A stretch of DNA of 64,000 nucleotides from Mesorhabditis belari (taxonomy: Eukaryota > Nematoda > Chromadorea > Rhabditida > Rhabditidae), in NCBI GenBank assembly GCA_958450365.1, contig CAUEEP010000908.1:62001-126000 (forward strand), given 5' to 3'. The notes beneath the pieces were generated by a model that did no database searches, was not told the origin of the DNA, and worked only from the letters and a program-made list of their open reading frames with translations. The translations under genes and the position numbers were made by a program. This document shows positions 1 through 9,500 of the stretch, in pieces. Each line of letters starts with the position of its first letter. Positions within the stretch are counted from its first letter, which is position 1.

Positions 1-1369
1 TTGCTAAATCAACCGTTTCAAATTCCTAAACGCACCCGCCTTTGCTGTTGTTATTTGAAATTTTTCGTATTGTTGTGCATACTTTTTTATTAAATTTATA
101 ATTTTTGTTAATTTGCAGGTAAATGGCACACGGAAAGCTGCTCACGGATTATGATAAAGGCCAGATTGATGCTCGTTTGAGGGTTGGCGACTCAATAAGG
201 AAAATCGCAAAAAATTTGGGCCGATCCGACTCTGCCGTGCGAAATTATAGAAAGTCTGAGTTCGTTTCTGCACCAAAGAAGAAGCCAGGACCAAAACCAA
301 AGCTTACACCGCGAGCCAGACGCCATATTGTGAACAAAATCCACAGAAAAACGTCCAATGAAGTGAAAACGGAACTGAAAAGCGACGTTTCGAAGTCGAC
401 AATTTGGCGAGTCGTCACGGAAAATCCACATATCGATCGACAATTATTGAACATGCAACCGGTCGTGAAGCTTTTGCACAAGAAAGCCCGATTGGAGTTC
501 TCCAAGGCTCATATGAATCAGGATTGGTCTATGGTTAGAAAGCCGCTTATGTTTTATTATTTTTTTTGCGTTTAGGTGATCTTTTCTGATGAGAAGAAAT
601 GGAATTGGGATGGTCCCAATGGCGTTGACTACTATTGGAGGGATCTTCGACGTGATCCGATAGTGTTTGGAACTCGAAACTTTGGCGGTGGTTCTGTGAT
701 GGTTTGGGCCGCCTTTTGTGCTGATGGAACGGTCGCTCTGAAGATGGTTTCGAATCGGATGACTAGATAGATATCTTGAGCAATTACTTGTTGCCGCTTT
801 TGCTCCTAAATCCAACCGTTCTGGACTTGTTTCAATACGACAACGCGTCAATTCATCGAGCCGGAGACACCCTAGACTGGCTGAACAGCAACAACATTGC
901 GACTTTGGACTGGCCCGCTCAGTCTCCTGACCTCAATCCGATAGAAAATTTATGGGGACTACTTGTCCGAGCTGTCTACAAGAATCATCGTCAGTTTCAA
1001 GACGTTTCTACACTTAAAGCAGCAATTTTTTCAGCCTGGAGCGATCTCGACGTCTCTGCTCTTCAAAACCTCATCAATTCAATGCCAGACCGCATTTGTC
1101 AAGTAATTAATCGTTCTGGTGCGTGTACAGATTATTAGTTTTGATTTTTAATTTGTGTCGATAAATAAAAATATTTTCATAGTGCGTTTAAGAATTTGAA
1201 ACGGTTGATTTAGAAAAAAGTTTCTATTTTGAAAATTTTTACTTTTTCGTGTTATTTAGGTTTTAAGACATGATCTTTCTCATAGAAAAAGATTAATAGT
1301 TGTAGCGGTGGTCAAAATGCAAAATCCGCTATTTTAGAGGGTGCGTTTAAGAATTTGAAACGCACTGTA
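1..1369 (+). mobile_element. Tc3-like DNA transposon, left end outside window
   Basis: A Tc1/mariner-superfamily element of Tc3 type. The right end is at 1341-1369 and, read inward, begins TACAGTGCG, like the TACAGTG ends of Tc3. A second copy of the motif lies subterminally at 1181-1213 and matches an inverted copy at 4-37. The left copy is therefore probably also subterminal, and the true left end precedes base 1. The terminal TA at 1368-1369 is also the target of the adjacent mariner. Confidence 0.8.
123..1138 (+). pseudogene. Tc3-like transposase, frameshifted
   Basis: Transposase of the enclosing element. Exon 1 (123-533) carries the helix-turn-helix DNA-binding part and a basic KKKPGPKPK linker. 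A 42-nt intron (534-575, GT..TTTAG) is followed by exon 2 from 576. The catalytic DDE triad is visible as FSDEKKWNWDG, YDNASIH and SPDLNPIENLW (third residue E). The order and spacing fit Tc3 (DD34E). The frame is broken near 764-772: a TAG at 768-770 ends exon 2, and the protein resumes in another frame at about DILSNYLL and runs to 1138. It is therefore inactive as read, unless the shift is a sequencing error. No flanking gene is linked to it. Confidence 0.8.
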
Positions 1370-1943
1370 TTAGGTGTGTGAAAAAGTAATCCACGTTTTT
1401 TATTTCTATTTTGTTTAAATAAATATATCTAAACAATTTTTAATTTTTTGTGAACGATATATATATCGTTTAAAAGCTTATTTTTCCCTCTTTCGAATGA
1501 TATATTCATTTTGTTAAAAGGACGACAATAAACTACTTTCATTTTAGTTTGAAAATGGTATACACAAGTATCGTTATTCGGTCAAATTTGCTTTATGAGT
1601 TCAAAAATGGGTTGAAAGCTGCTGCACGTCGAATTCGGCATGCGTTTGGCGAAGACGCCGTTATTGATGATACCGCTAGGTTTTGGTTCCGACGATTCAA
1701 AGGTGGTAATGAAAGCCTGGAAGATGAACCACGTGGCGGTCGCCCTGAGACCTGTTCGGATGACCAAATAAGACGCTGTCTTCTCGAAAACCCTCGTTCA
1801 ACCTCTTCAGAAATAGGTCTTACATTAAATTGTGATGGATCAACCGTAAGGAAACACTTGAATGCCATGAATTTTATTTAACGAAACTTATGGTCTATTA
1901 TATTTAAACGTTAAAAACGTGGATTACTTTTTCACACACCTAA
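1370..1943 (+). mobile_element. Mariner element, internally deleted (copy A)
   Basis: 574-bp mariner with perfect-looking terminal inverted repeats beginning TTAGGTGTGTGAAAAAGTAA and TA duplications at 1368-1369 and 1944-1945. It retains the 5' half of the transposase and loses the catalytic half. The family is the same as 6830-7800, which has the opposite deletion. Confidence 0.85.
1555..1881 (+). pseudogene. Mariner transposase N-terminal fragment
   Basis: Codes for the paired helix-turn-helix DNA-binding region of a mariner transposase (FRRFKGGNESLEDEPRGGRP is the family signature between the two helices). It then stops at 1879-1881 right after a second helix region ending LNAMNFI. The catalytic aspartates are absent because the 3' two thirds are deleted. 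The remaining protein of ~108 residues could still bind element ends, but that is inference. Confidence 0.75.
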
Positions 1944-2095
1944 TAGATTCACTGAAAAATTTCAAACTTCATTCGTTTCATAGAAGACTTTAAACATGAA
2001 AAAATGAAATTTTTCTAAATCTGTCCATTTTTGTTAGCCAAGATAAGCTCGCATTTGCAATAGTGAAGCTCAAAAAGCACTACTTTTATAGTAAT

Positions 2096-2416
2096 TACCG
2101 TATTCACTCTATTAGTGGGGTCCCCCACTATTTTTTCAATCCCCTTCCAGACGACCCCACTATTAGAGAGGACCCCACTATTAGAGAAATTTAAAAGAAC
2201 ATAAAACCAAAGTTTTAAATTGAAAAGATATCAATTTTTCTCCGAAATTCTTGACAAAACAAGTTTGGCTTCATATTTTATTTAGCTTTAACCGTAACAA
2301 AACATTAACAAACAGTAAAAGAACTAATTCACTAATCGATTCCACTGCTTTTTTTCAACCCCCCTCCAGACGACCCCACTATTAGAGAGGACCCCACTAA
2401 TAGAGTAAATACGGTA
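2096..2416. mobile_element. MITE with TACCGTATTCACTCTATTAG ends
   Basis: A 321-bp non-coding element. The ends at 2096-2123 and 2389-2416 are inverted copies, and the motif AGAGAGGACCCCACTA is repeated inside. No ORF. The terminal motif TACCGTA is shared with four other MITE families in the window. Confidence 0.7.
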
Positions 2417-2791
2417 ACTCGAAAAACGTATTAATGCAGACAAAGGCGGAAAAAGACGATTTTTAGAGACCGAAAACTAGGATTCAACTGTTTTTCAGCA
2501 TCGTAATTAAGCGCAACATCTTGCGCTTAATTAAAAAATTTACATGAGGGTGTAATCGATGTGCAACACTATACAATCTTATAGTGTAGATGCCGCCCCT
2601 GTAAAAGTTTCTTTTGTTGTTTGTGTCTTAACCTTGGATGTTTTCACAAATCTTAAACCTTTAAGCACTCCTTAAGTAGTGATTCATAACTTTGCCTCAA
2701 CACAATTCTGTTTGCTCCAATTTTTTTTTACGTTCTAGAAAAACGATACGAACAGTTAGCAGGTTTACGCTTGTCACGCAAAAAAGTAGAT
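2417..2791. other. Gene-free stretch
   Basis: AT-rich sequence without a convincing exon, repeat or RNA gene. A short inverted pair around 2512-2535 (GCGCAA..TTGCGC) is the only structure noticed. Confidence 0.4.
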
Positions 2792-2879
2792 GTCTCATGC
2801 TGGAACCGAACCAGCGAGCTTCTGTTTGTTAAATATTAAAGTGCACTAGATAGACGCTCTGCCACTGAACCAATAAGAC
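2792..2879 (-). tRNA. tRNA-like sequence (possibly decayed)
   Basis: Read on the minus strand, a seven-pair acceptor stem (GTCTTAT with ATGAGAC), a D arm GTTC..GAGC and a perfect five-pair T arm (GCTGG-TTCGGTT-CCAGC) are present. The 88-nt length would suit a class II or intron-containing tRNA, but no clean anticodon stem can be drawn. Called tRNA-like rather than functional. Confidence 0.4.
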
Positions 2880-3030
2880 GATGAGATTGAAGAATTGATA
2901 TAATTCTTTTGAATGGTACAATTTCTCTCAAATTTTAAAAATTTCTCGCTACTTTTCAATTTGTTCATCAAAAGGAAACTCAAGCTGTTCATAAAACCGA
3001 AAGTTCCCACCGCCCTCCAAGAGCCTTTAT

Positions 3031-3110
3031 GCTCTTGGAGGTGCCTGAGCCAGTGGTAGAGCGTTAGTTTTGGACACCAAAGGTCGGTAGTTCTATCTCT
3101 TTTGAGAGCA
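3031..3110 (+). tRNA. tRNA-like sequence, degenerate
   Basis: Shares D arm, anticodon-arm flank and T-arm flank with the intact tRNA-Thr at 3427 (AGTGGTAGAGCGTT, CCAAAGGTCGGTAGTTC). The T stem is broken, and about nine extra bases sit between the acceptor stem and the D arm. The start overlaps a hairpin (CCAAGAGC..GCTCTTGG). Best read as a decayed tRNA gene copy. Confidence 0.4.
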
Positions 3111-3261
3111 TTGATGGGTTCAAGTTCCTAGTCATATCGTTCCAAAATCTTGGCAAATGATTGACAAAAGAAGGAATTGACATTCTTATGAATGGCACTA
3201 TTCCCCTCTATCAAAAACGAATTGCTCACTCTAAGGATTGACCAGATGACCCTCTGTTTAC

Positions 3262-3307
3262 TCAATTTTTCTACGAGACAGACGCTTTGCCACTGAGCTA
3301 AACGGGC
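3262..3307 (-). tRNA. tRNA 5'-half remnant
   Basis: On the minus strand, GCCCGTTTAGCTCAGTGGCA continues into an anticodon-loop-like CTCGTAG and then loses similarity. It is a 5' half related to the tRNA-Thr at 3427, with no T arm. Confidence 0.35.
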
Positions 3308-3426
3308 GATGATTCAGGGAAAGAACAATGGCTAACAAATCCATGAATGAGATATTTGTTCAACAAAAATGACTCAATGAGCTGTTCAAATATTCAAAAA
3401 CCAAAATTTCTCATCACTTTTCAACG

Positions 3427-3498
3427 GCCCTTATAGCTCAGTGGTAGAGCGTTGGTCTTGTAAACCAAAGGTCGGTAGTTCGATCCTGCCTGGGGGCA
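3427..3498 (+). tRNA. tRNA-Thr (anticodon UGU)
   Basis: A complete 72-nt cloverleaf. Acceptor GCCCTTA pairs with TGGGGGC plus discriminator A. The D arm is GCTC..GAGC. The anticodon arm is TTGGT-CTTGTAA-ACCAA with UGU in the loop. The variable loop is AGGTC and the T arm GGTAG-TTCGATC-CTGCC. It has internal A and B boxes and no intron. It is the only one of the four tRNA-like sequences here with all stems intact. Confidence 0.88.
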
Positions 3499-3592
3499 TT
3501 ATATTTTTGATGGGTTCAAGTTTATTCAAAAGATTCTAGAGTTCTAAAGATCCCATTTCCAGCAATATCGACTGGCCTCATTTCATATATTG

Positions 3593-3700
3593 CTTGCAAT
3601 TCTACTTGCAGCGTGTGTTGATTTTGATCTGATTTTGATCTTCTTCTATTGCCCGCTTGCAATTCTACTTGCAGCGTGAGTTGATTTTGATCTGGCTTGC
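3593..3700. repeat. Direct repeat, ~40 bp
   Basis: The segment beginning CTTGCAATTCTACTTGCAGC occurs at 3593 and again at 3656, each followed by TTGATTTTGATCTG. Not coding. Confidence 0.6.
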
Positions 3701-3709
3701 AAAACAATA

Positions 3710-3880
3710 ACATAGACAATAAGATAGCCAATACGATGGCCAATACGATAGCCAATATGATAGTTAATACAATAGCCAATACGATAGACAATACGATAGC
3801 CAATATGATAGCTAATATGATGGCTAATATGATAGCCAATACGATAGACAATACGATAGCCAATATGATAGCCAATAGAG
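3710..3880. repeat. 12-bp minisatellite (GATAGCCAATAC)
   Basis: About 14 units of a 12-bp repeat. Because 12 is divisible by three it leaves long open frames on both strands (INAT- and IGYR-type repeats), which are not evidence of a gene. Confidence 0.8.
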
Positions 3881-4001
3881 CAGCTATTGGACCAAAACAT
3901 TTTCCACCAATTGACCTCAAAGCTTTGACAACCTTTTGTGAGGCTTGCACAAGGAAATACTCCTTCTAACTAACCACTTAGCTTTAATTTATAACCATAT
4001 A

Positions 4002-5237
4002 TTAGGTTGGCAACTTAATAATGACGCGTCACTACTTAACATGTTTTTTGTAATTTCAAGCACCGTTTCTTCCCTCTTTTTGCATATATACAAAGTAAAA
4101 GATGTCTGCATAAATAGCATTTAGTGCTACAAATTTCACCATTCGCTTTTTGGCAAAAAATGGAGGACAAAAAATTCCGTATTCGAGCTGTATTGTTCTA
4201 CGATTTTAAACAAGGAAAATCTCCAGCTGAATCTTATCGCACGATCATCACTGTTTTGGAGAGGAAAGTATACACATTCGGCAATGTCAACGATGGTTTC
4301 AAAGATTCCAAGGCGGCGATGGAAGCCTCGTAGACGAGCCACACCAAGGACATCCTCCAGAAGTGGTCGACGATGACTTGCTCGCCTTAATTGAAGATTG
4401 CCCAACACTCACCGTTCGTGAGTTGGCAGGAATATTTTAAGTATCCCATACGACAATCGAAAACTATTTACACACTTGGGAAAAAGAATCGTGTTGGAAA
4501 ATGAGTTCCTCACGAATTGACCCAAAGCAACAAAATGGCCCGTGTCAATGTCGCCTCAATTTTGCTACAAAAATGTAAATCGAACGACTTTTTCACTTCT
4601 GACGAAACGTGGATCAACTACGAGAACGTTAAACGCAAAAATCAATGGCTATCTGCTGGGCAGATCCCTCAAACCACTCCCAAACCTGATATCCATGGGA
4701 AGAAGATAATGCTCTGTTGCTGGTGGAACTTCAAGGGATTGGTGCATTATGAAGTGCTAAACCTGGCCAAATCGTCGATGCTGATCTTTATTCGAAGCAA
4801 TTAATGAGAGTTAACGAGTCTTTGAAGAAATTGGGGCTCAAACCGGAGAGAGTCAGATTTTTACGCGAGAACCCAAAATCTCACACTGCAAAGATCACTT
4901 ATAAGAAAATCGTGGAACTTGGCTGGAAAGTTTTGCCCCACGCGTCTTATTCACCTGATCTGGCTCCTTCAGATTACTTTTTGTTTCGGTCGCTGAAGCA
5001 CTTTTTGAAGGGAGAAAAGTTCGATGATCATGCTCGGATCATAAAAGCAGTGAATGACTACTTCACCTCAAAAACTCCCAAGTTCTTCGAGGATGAGATC
5101 CGGGATTTGCGCAGAAGATGGGAAGAAGTCATAGATACTAATGGAGAATACCTTTTGAATTGAAGGCTCTTCTTTTGTGTCTTTTTAAAATAAATGATTT
5201 GTTACATAAACGCGTCATTATTAAGTTGCCAACCTAA
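4002..5237 (+). mobile_element. Full-length mariner element, degenerate
   Basis: 1,236 bp with terminal inverted repeats starting TTAGGTTGGCAACTTAATAA, flanked by TA at 4000-4001 and 5238-5239. Carries a decayed transposase. Unrelated at the sequence level to the TTAGGTGTGTG family at 1370 and 6830. Confidence 0.85.
4160..5163 (+). pseudogene. Mariner transposase, multiply broken
   Basis: Starts MEDKKFRIRAVLFYDFKQGK, the usual mariner N-terminus. Stops and frame changes near 4333, 4440 and 4550-4800 split it. The D,D34D motifs can be located: SDETW (first), RENPKSH where HDNARPH is expected (second Asp replaced by Glu), and YSPDLAPSDYFLF (third). The C-terminal tail RRRWEEVIDTNGEYLLN ends at 5163. 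Frame damage plus the changed catalytic residue make it inactive. Confidence 0.8.
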
Positions 5238-5597
5238 TAGTATTTTAAAAGTTATTTTCGACAATTGTCTTTCTAAAACTTGTCTCTTGAGATTTAACTA
5301 ACGATCGTTCCCACGTTTATTTTCTCGTCAATTTCTTTTTTTAAATTCAATTTTAATTGCAAAAACATCATGAATAAACTGTTTGTTTAAAAAAAATTCA
5401 ATTTAAGAGAAAAATCTAAAAGGGATCACAAAACATTTGATAGAATTTCTTTGCAGGTGAAATTTTAAGAAGCTATTTTAAATTGATTTGTAGCAAAATT
5501 CTTCAAAAACATTGAACAAATGTTTAACTCAAAAAAGCTAAAAGTTTTTGAGATTGTAGAAAACATTTGGCAGAATAAAGACCAAAGGTTTAAGGCT

Positions 5598-5668
5598 GAC
5601 TTTTGGCTTTTGGCTTTTGGCTTTTCGATTTTGGCTTTTGGCTTTTGGCTTTTCGCTTTTAACTTTAA
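5598..5668. repeat. TTGGCTTT microsatellite
   Basis: Imperfect run of TTTTGGC units interrupted by CGATTT and CGCTTT. Confidence 0.7.
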
Positions 5669-5744
5669 CCTTGGATAATTGTAAACTGTTGGAAAATAAA
5701 GAAAAGAAACACGCTAACGATTAAAAAAACACGAGTTTACTTAA

Positions 5745-6366
5745 GAAGGTATATAGTTGAACAAATTGAGGCTCTGATGAACCCCAGGTTGTTTCTAGAA
5801 CCGATTTCCAGGCAAAATCAAGCTAAGCTAATTACTTTTCTCAATTTCTCGCCAATTTCAGAACAAGTCAAGCCAAAGCCAAGGTTTTAGGCTCAATAGT
5901 AAAGTTGAAATTCCAAACGAAGCAATTAAAAGCAAGCAAAATTCATTATCATGAGTACGGTCAAAGCTTTCAGGCTCCAGGCCATGGTCAAAGTCAGCCC
6001 ATGAGTATGATGTAACCCTAACTTGGACTCAGCCTAACTTGGACTCAAGTAGAGCTGGTTTGAATAAAAACCAGCTCTACTTGTTTATCTATGTAAGCAA
6101 AATGAAACTTTCTAGTTTTAGCGAGATCATGTAAAGAGAATTCCACAGAACACACTATTACAGGCCCAATAAGGGTTTAGGTTTACGTAAAAAGGTATAT
6201 AGTTGAACAAATTGAGGCTTTTGATGAACCCCAGGTTGTTTCTAGAACCGATTTCCAGGCAAAATCAGATAAGCTCAATTTCTCGTAAATTTCAGACCAA
6301 GTCAAGCCAAAGCCAAGGTTTTAGGCTCAATAGTAAAGTTGAAATTCCAAACGAAGCAATTGAAAC
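5745..6366. repeat. Direct duplication of ~200 bp
   Basis: The block at about 5745-5946 (AAGGTATATAGTTGAACAAA... to the GAAGCAATTAAAAG region) recurs at about 6189-6366 with small changes. No coding potential. It lies 3' of the NHR1 gene. Confidence 0.7.
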
Positions 6367-6530
6367 CAACTGAAAGCAATGTTTTGGTTTTTTGGCTTTT
6401 CCGGACCTCCTGTGACTTCACAGCTTCCTATTTTGCTTTTTTTTTCTTTTTTTTGTCTTTTTTCTCAGTACTACTATTATTTATGAAATAGATATGTACA
6501 AAATCACAAATTTCAAAAGTTTCATGATAG

Positions 6531-9500
6531 CTATCGCTTGATAAAATCATAAATAAAAGTGTCGGCTTGGAAGAGATTCATGATGTTGAACAGCTCGAGT
6601 TCCTCTTTGAAATGACCGGCATTGTGCTGAAAAAGAAATGGTTTTGATGAATGGTTAAAGTTAAAATGTTAAAATCATAGTTTATAGTAGCCATTCAGCC
6701 TAATGGGTCTTTTATTTCTCATAGATTTCTTAAACAAACCTGCAGCGAACTGTACAAACACATCAATTTCCCCAGTCTCACCGCATAGTCGGGAATGTTG
6801 AGGACAAATCTAAAGAGTTTTCTGTTCTATTAGGTGTGTGAAAAAAGTAATCCACGTTTTTTATTTTTATCTGATGACCAAATAAGACGCTGTCTTCTCG
6901 AAAACCCTCGTTCAACCTCTTCAGAAATAGGCCTTACATTAAATTGTGATGGGTCAACCGTAAGGAAACGCTTGAATGCCATGAATTTTATCAAAAAGTT
7001 GGACAAATGGATACCGCATGAATTGAACGAAGAAAACAAAACAATGCGCCTTACAATCGCCAATTCTTTGATTAGTAAACATCAACTTGAGCCATTTATT
7101 GATCGAATTGTTACGCGTGATGAAAAATGGGTTGATTACGATAATTCTAGAAGGTCTGGACAGTGGGTGGAACGTGGTAAAGCTGCTGGGACAATGCCCA
7201 AAAAAAACATCCATCCTAAAAAAATTTTAATGACAGTTTGGTGGACTGCACGTGGTATTATGCACATAGACTATTTACTACGTGGCCAAACGATTAATTC
7301 CAATGTCTATTGTGCCGAGATTGATGCAGTCCAACAAAAACTCACTGAGAGACGCGCATCATTGGTAACTAGGAAAGGTGTCCTGTTGCTCCATGATAAC
7401 GCGCGACCACATGTCTCTTTACAGACTCGACAAAAAATCCAGAGTGTTGGATGGGAGGTTTTACCACATCCACCTTATAGTCCAGACCTTTCTCCATCTG
7501 ATTATTATTTATTTTTGTCTCTGTCTAACTTTTTGGCCAATAAATGGTTCAATTCCGATGTTCAACTGGGATTTTGTTGTGTCCCAGTTGATCCGAAGAT
7601 GTCAAAACCGAGGTTGATCTTTTCTTCGCCTCTAAGGACCAAGATTTTTATTATCGTGGAATGTCTTTACTTGTAGAACGTTGGGAAAAGGTTGTTCTTT
7701 CGAATGGTGATTACTTCGTTGAATAAAAATTATTTTAACAAAACTTATGGTCTTTTATATTTAAACGTTAAAAACGTGGATTACTTTTTCACACACCTAA
7801 TATTAAGAGCTTTCAAAAAGGGTGAACCACGTAATTCTGTTCTACTTATAAAGCAATTATCAAGCATTTAATCCATTCAATAACAAAAATAACTTTTACT
7901 TACCGATAATACGAGTTGAGTTCTTGGAATATCTTGTCTCTTTGCTCAGAGGCGAGTTGGACAAGGCTCTCTTTTTCGCAGGCTGCATCTGGAAAATGTT
8001 CTATTTTACTGGACTGTGGATTCTAGACTGTCTTCAAAGTTTACATAGAGATTTAAATGGCAATGCGTTTCCAACTTGCACGTTTCTGTTATTTCCCTAT
8101 GTTCAATCACAAATTCTTTATCAGTTGGTACGGTTCAGTGTTTGTTTCACTTTTCGCTTTTACTTTTGAAAACGTTTAGCTGTTCACTAGTGCTCGAGTT
8201 CTTGGTAACCTGTGAGCTAGAAGCTAGTTTAACCCCAACTATAATACCATGTTAAACGAACTTTGATCCCATAGCAGAATCCCCAACAATCCGATCACTT
8301 CGATCTCGGTTGGCTCCAATTCTCTCAACTGTCGCACCATGTCCATGTCTCGATGCATACATTCTTTCAGCATACTGAAAACAAAATACTTTCAGATACT
8401 TCCAGGATGCTGAAAACTTTTAGCTGTCCACTAGTGCTAAAGTTCTTGGTAACCTGTAAGCTAGAAGCTATTGGGTTGGTGAATTGAAAACTGCCGGCTA
8501 TTGTCATATGTCACAGTTTGAGCACTTTCTTCAAAAGAAACCCATTTTGATGTCAATGGAAAAGTTGTAGAGAATCAAAAATTAAGCTTATATCCAAATT
8601 TTCAGAACGATTCAAAGAAACTGGGTTTCAAGAAATGCGAAATTTACGAATTTTCACAAAACATGCATTTTAAGCAAAACTACTAAGTGTATCTTTTTGG
8701 AAATTTGGCTATAAGCCTAATTTTTGATTCTCTACAACTTTTCTGTTCCACCAAAATGGGTTTCTTTTGAAGAAAGTGCTCAAACTGGGACATCTCCAGT
8801 CCTCCATTTTTGAGTCTCACACTTGTCTCACACACAAACCAAAATCTCACTACGAAAGAGGAATCCGCAAATTGCCTTTAAGATGGACAGAAGTCGTCAA
8901 TAATAATGGAAATTATTTAGAATGAATTGATGGTTTTATGTTCAATAAATTTTAGTTCAAAGTCCCGCAGTTTTCAATTCACCAACCCAATAGATCAAAT
9001 TTCAAAGATAAATCTGAAATCTATTTCGCGGGACTCGCAGATAAAGAAAAAAAGAATAGGCCCTACAAGTCAAAGATCGCTCTCCTACACGACAACGCGC
9101 GCTCTCATGTTGCAAAACTGACTCGCTCTAAAATAAATAGCCTTGTTTGGGCACTTTTGGCGCATTCCCCATACAGTCCGGACCTCGCCCCTTTTGATTA
9201 CTATTTATTCCGGATCATGAGTAATGAGCTGGCGGGAGAACACTTCGATTGGGAAGAAGCAAGATTTTGAAAGTTTCTCGACTCAAAACCAAAATCCTAC
9301 TAAGAAAGAGGAATCCGCAAATTGCCAGTAAAATGGGCAGAAGTCGTCAATAATAATGGAAATTATTTGGAATGAATTGATGGTTTTATGTTGAATAAAT
9401 TTTAGTTCAAAGTCCCGCAATTTTCAATTCACCAAGCCAATAGTTTAAAGAATCATTGATCATTAATTAAACAATGAATAAATGCAAATAATGTATGTGA

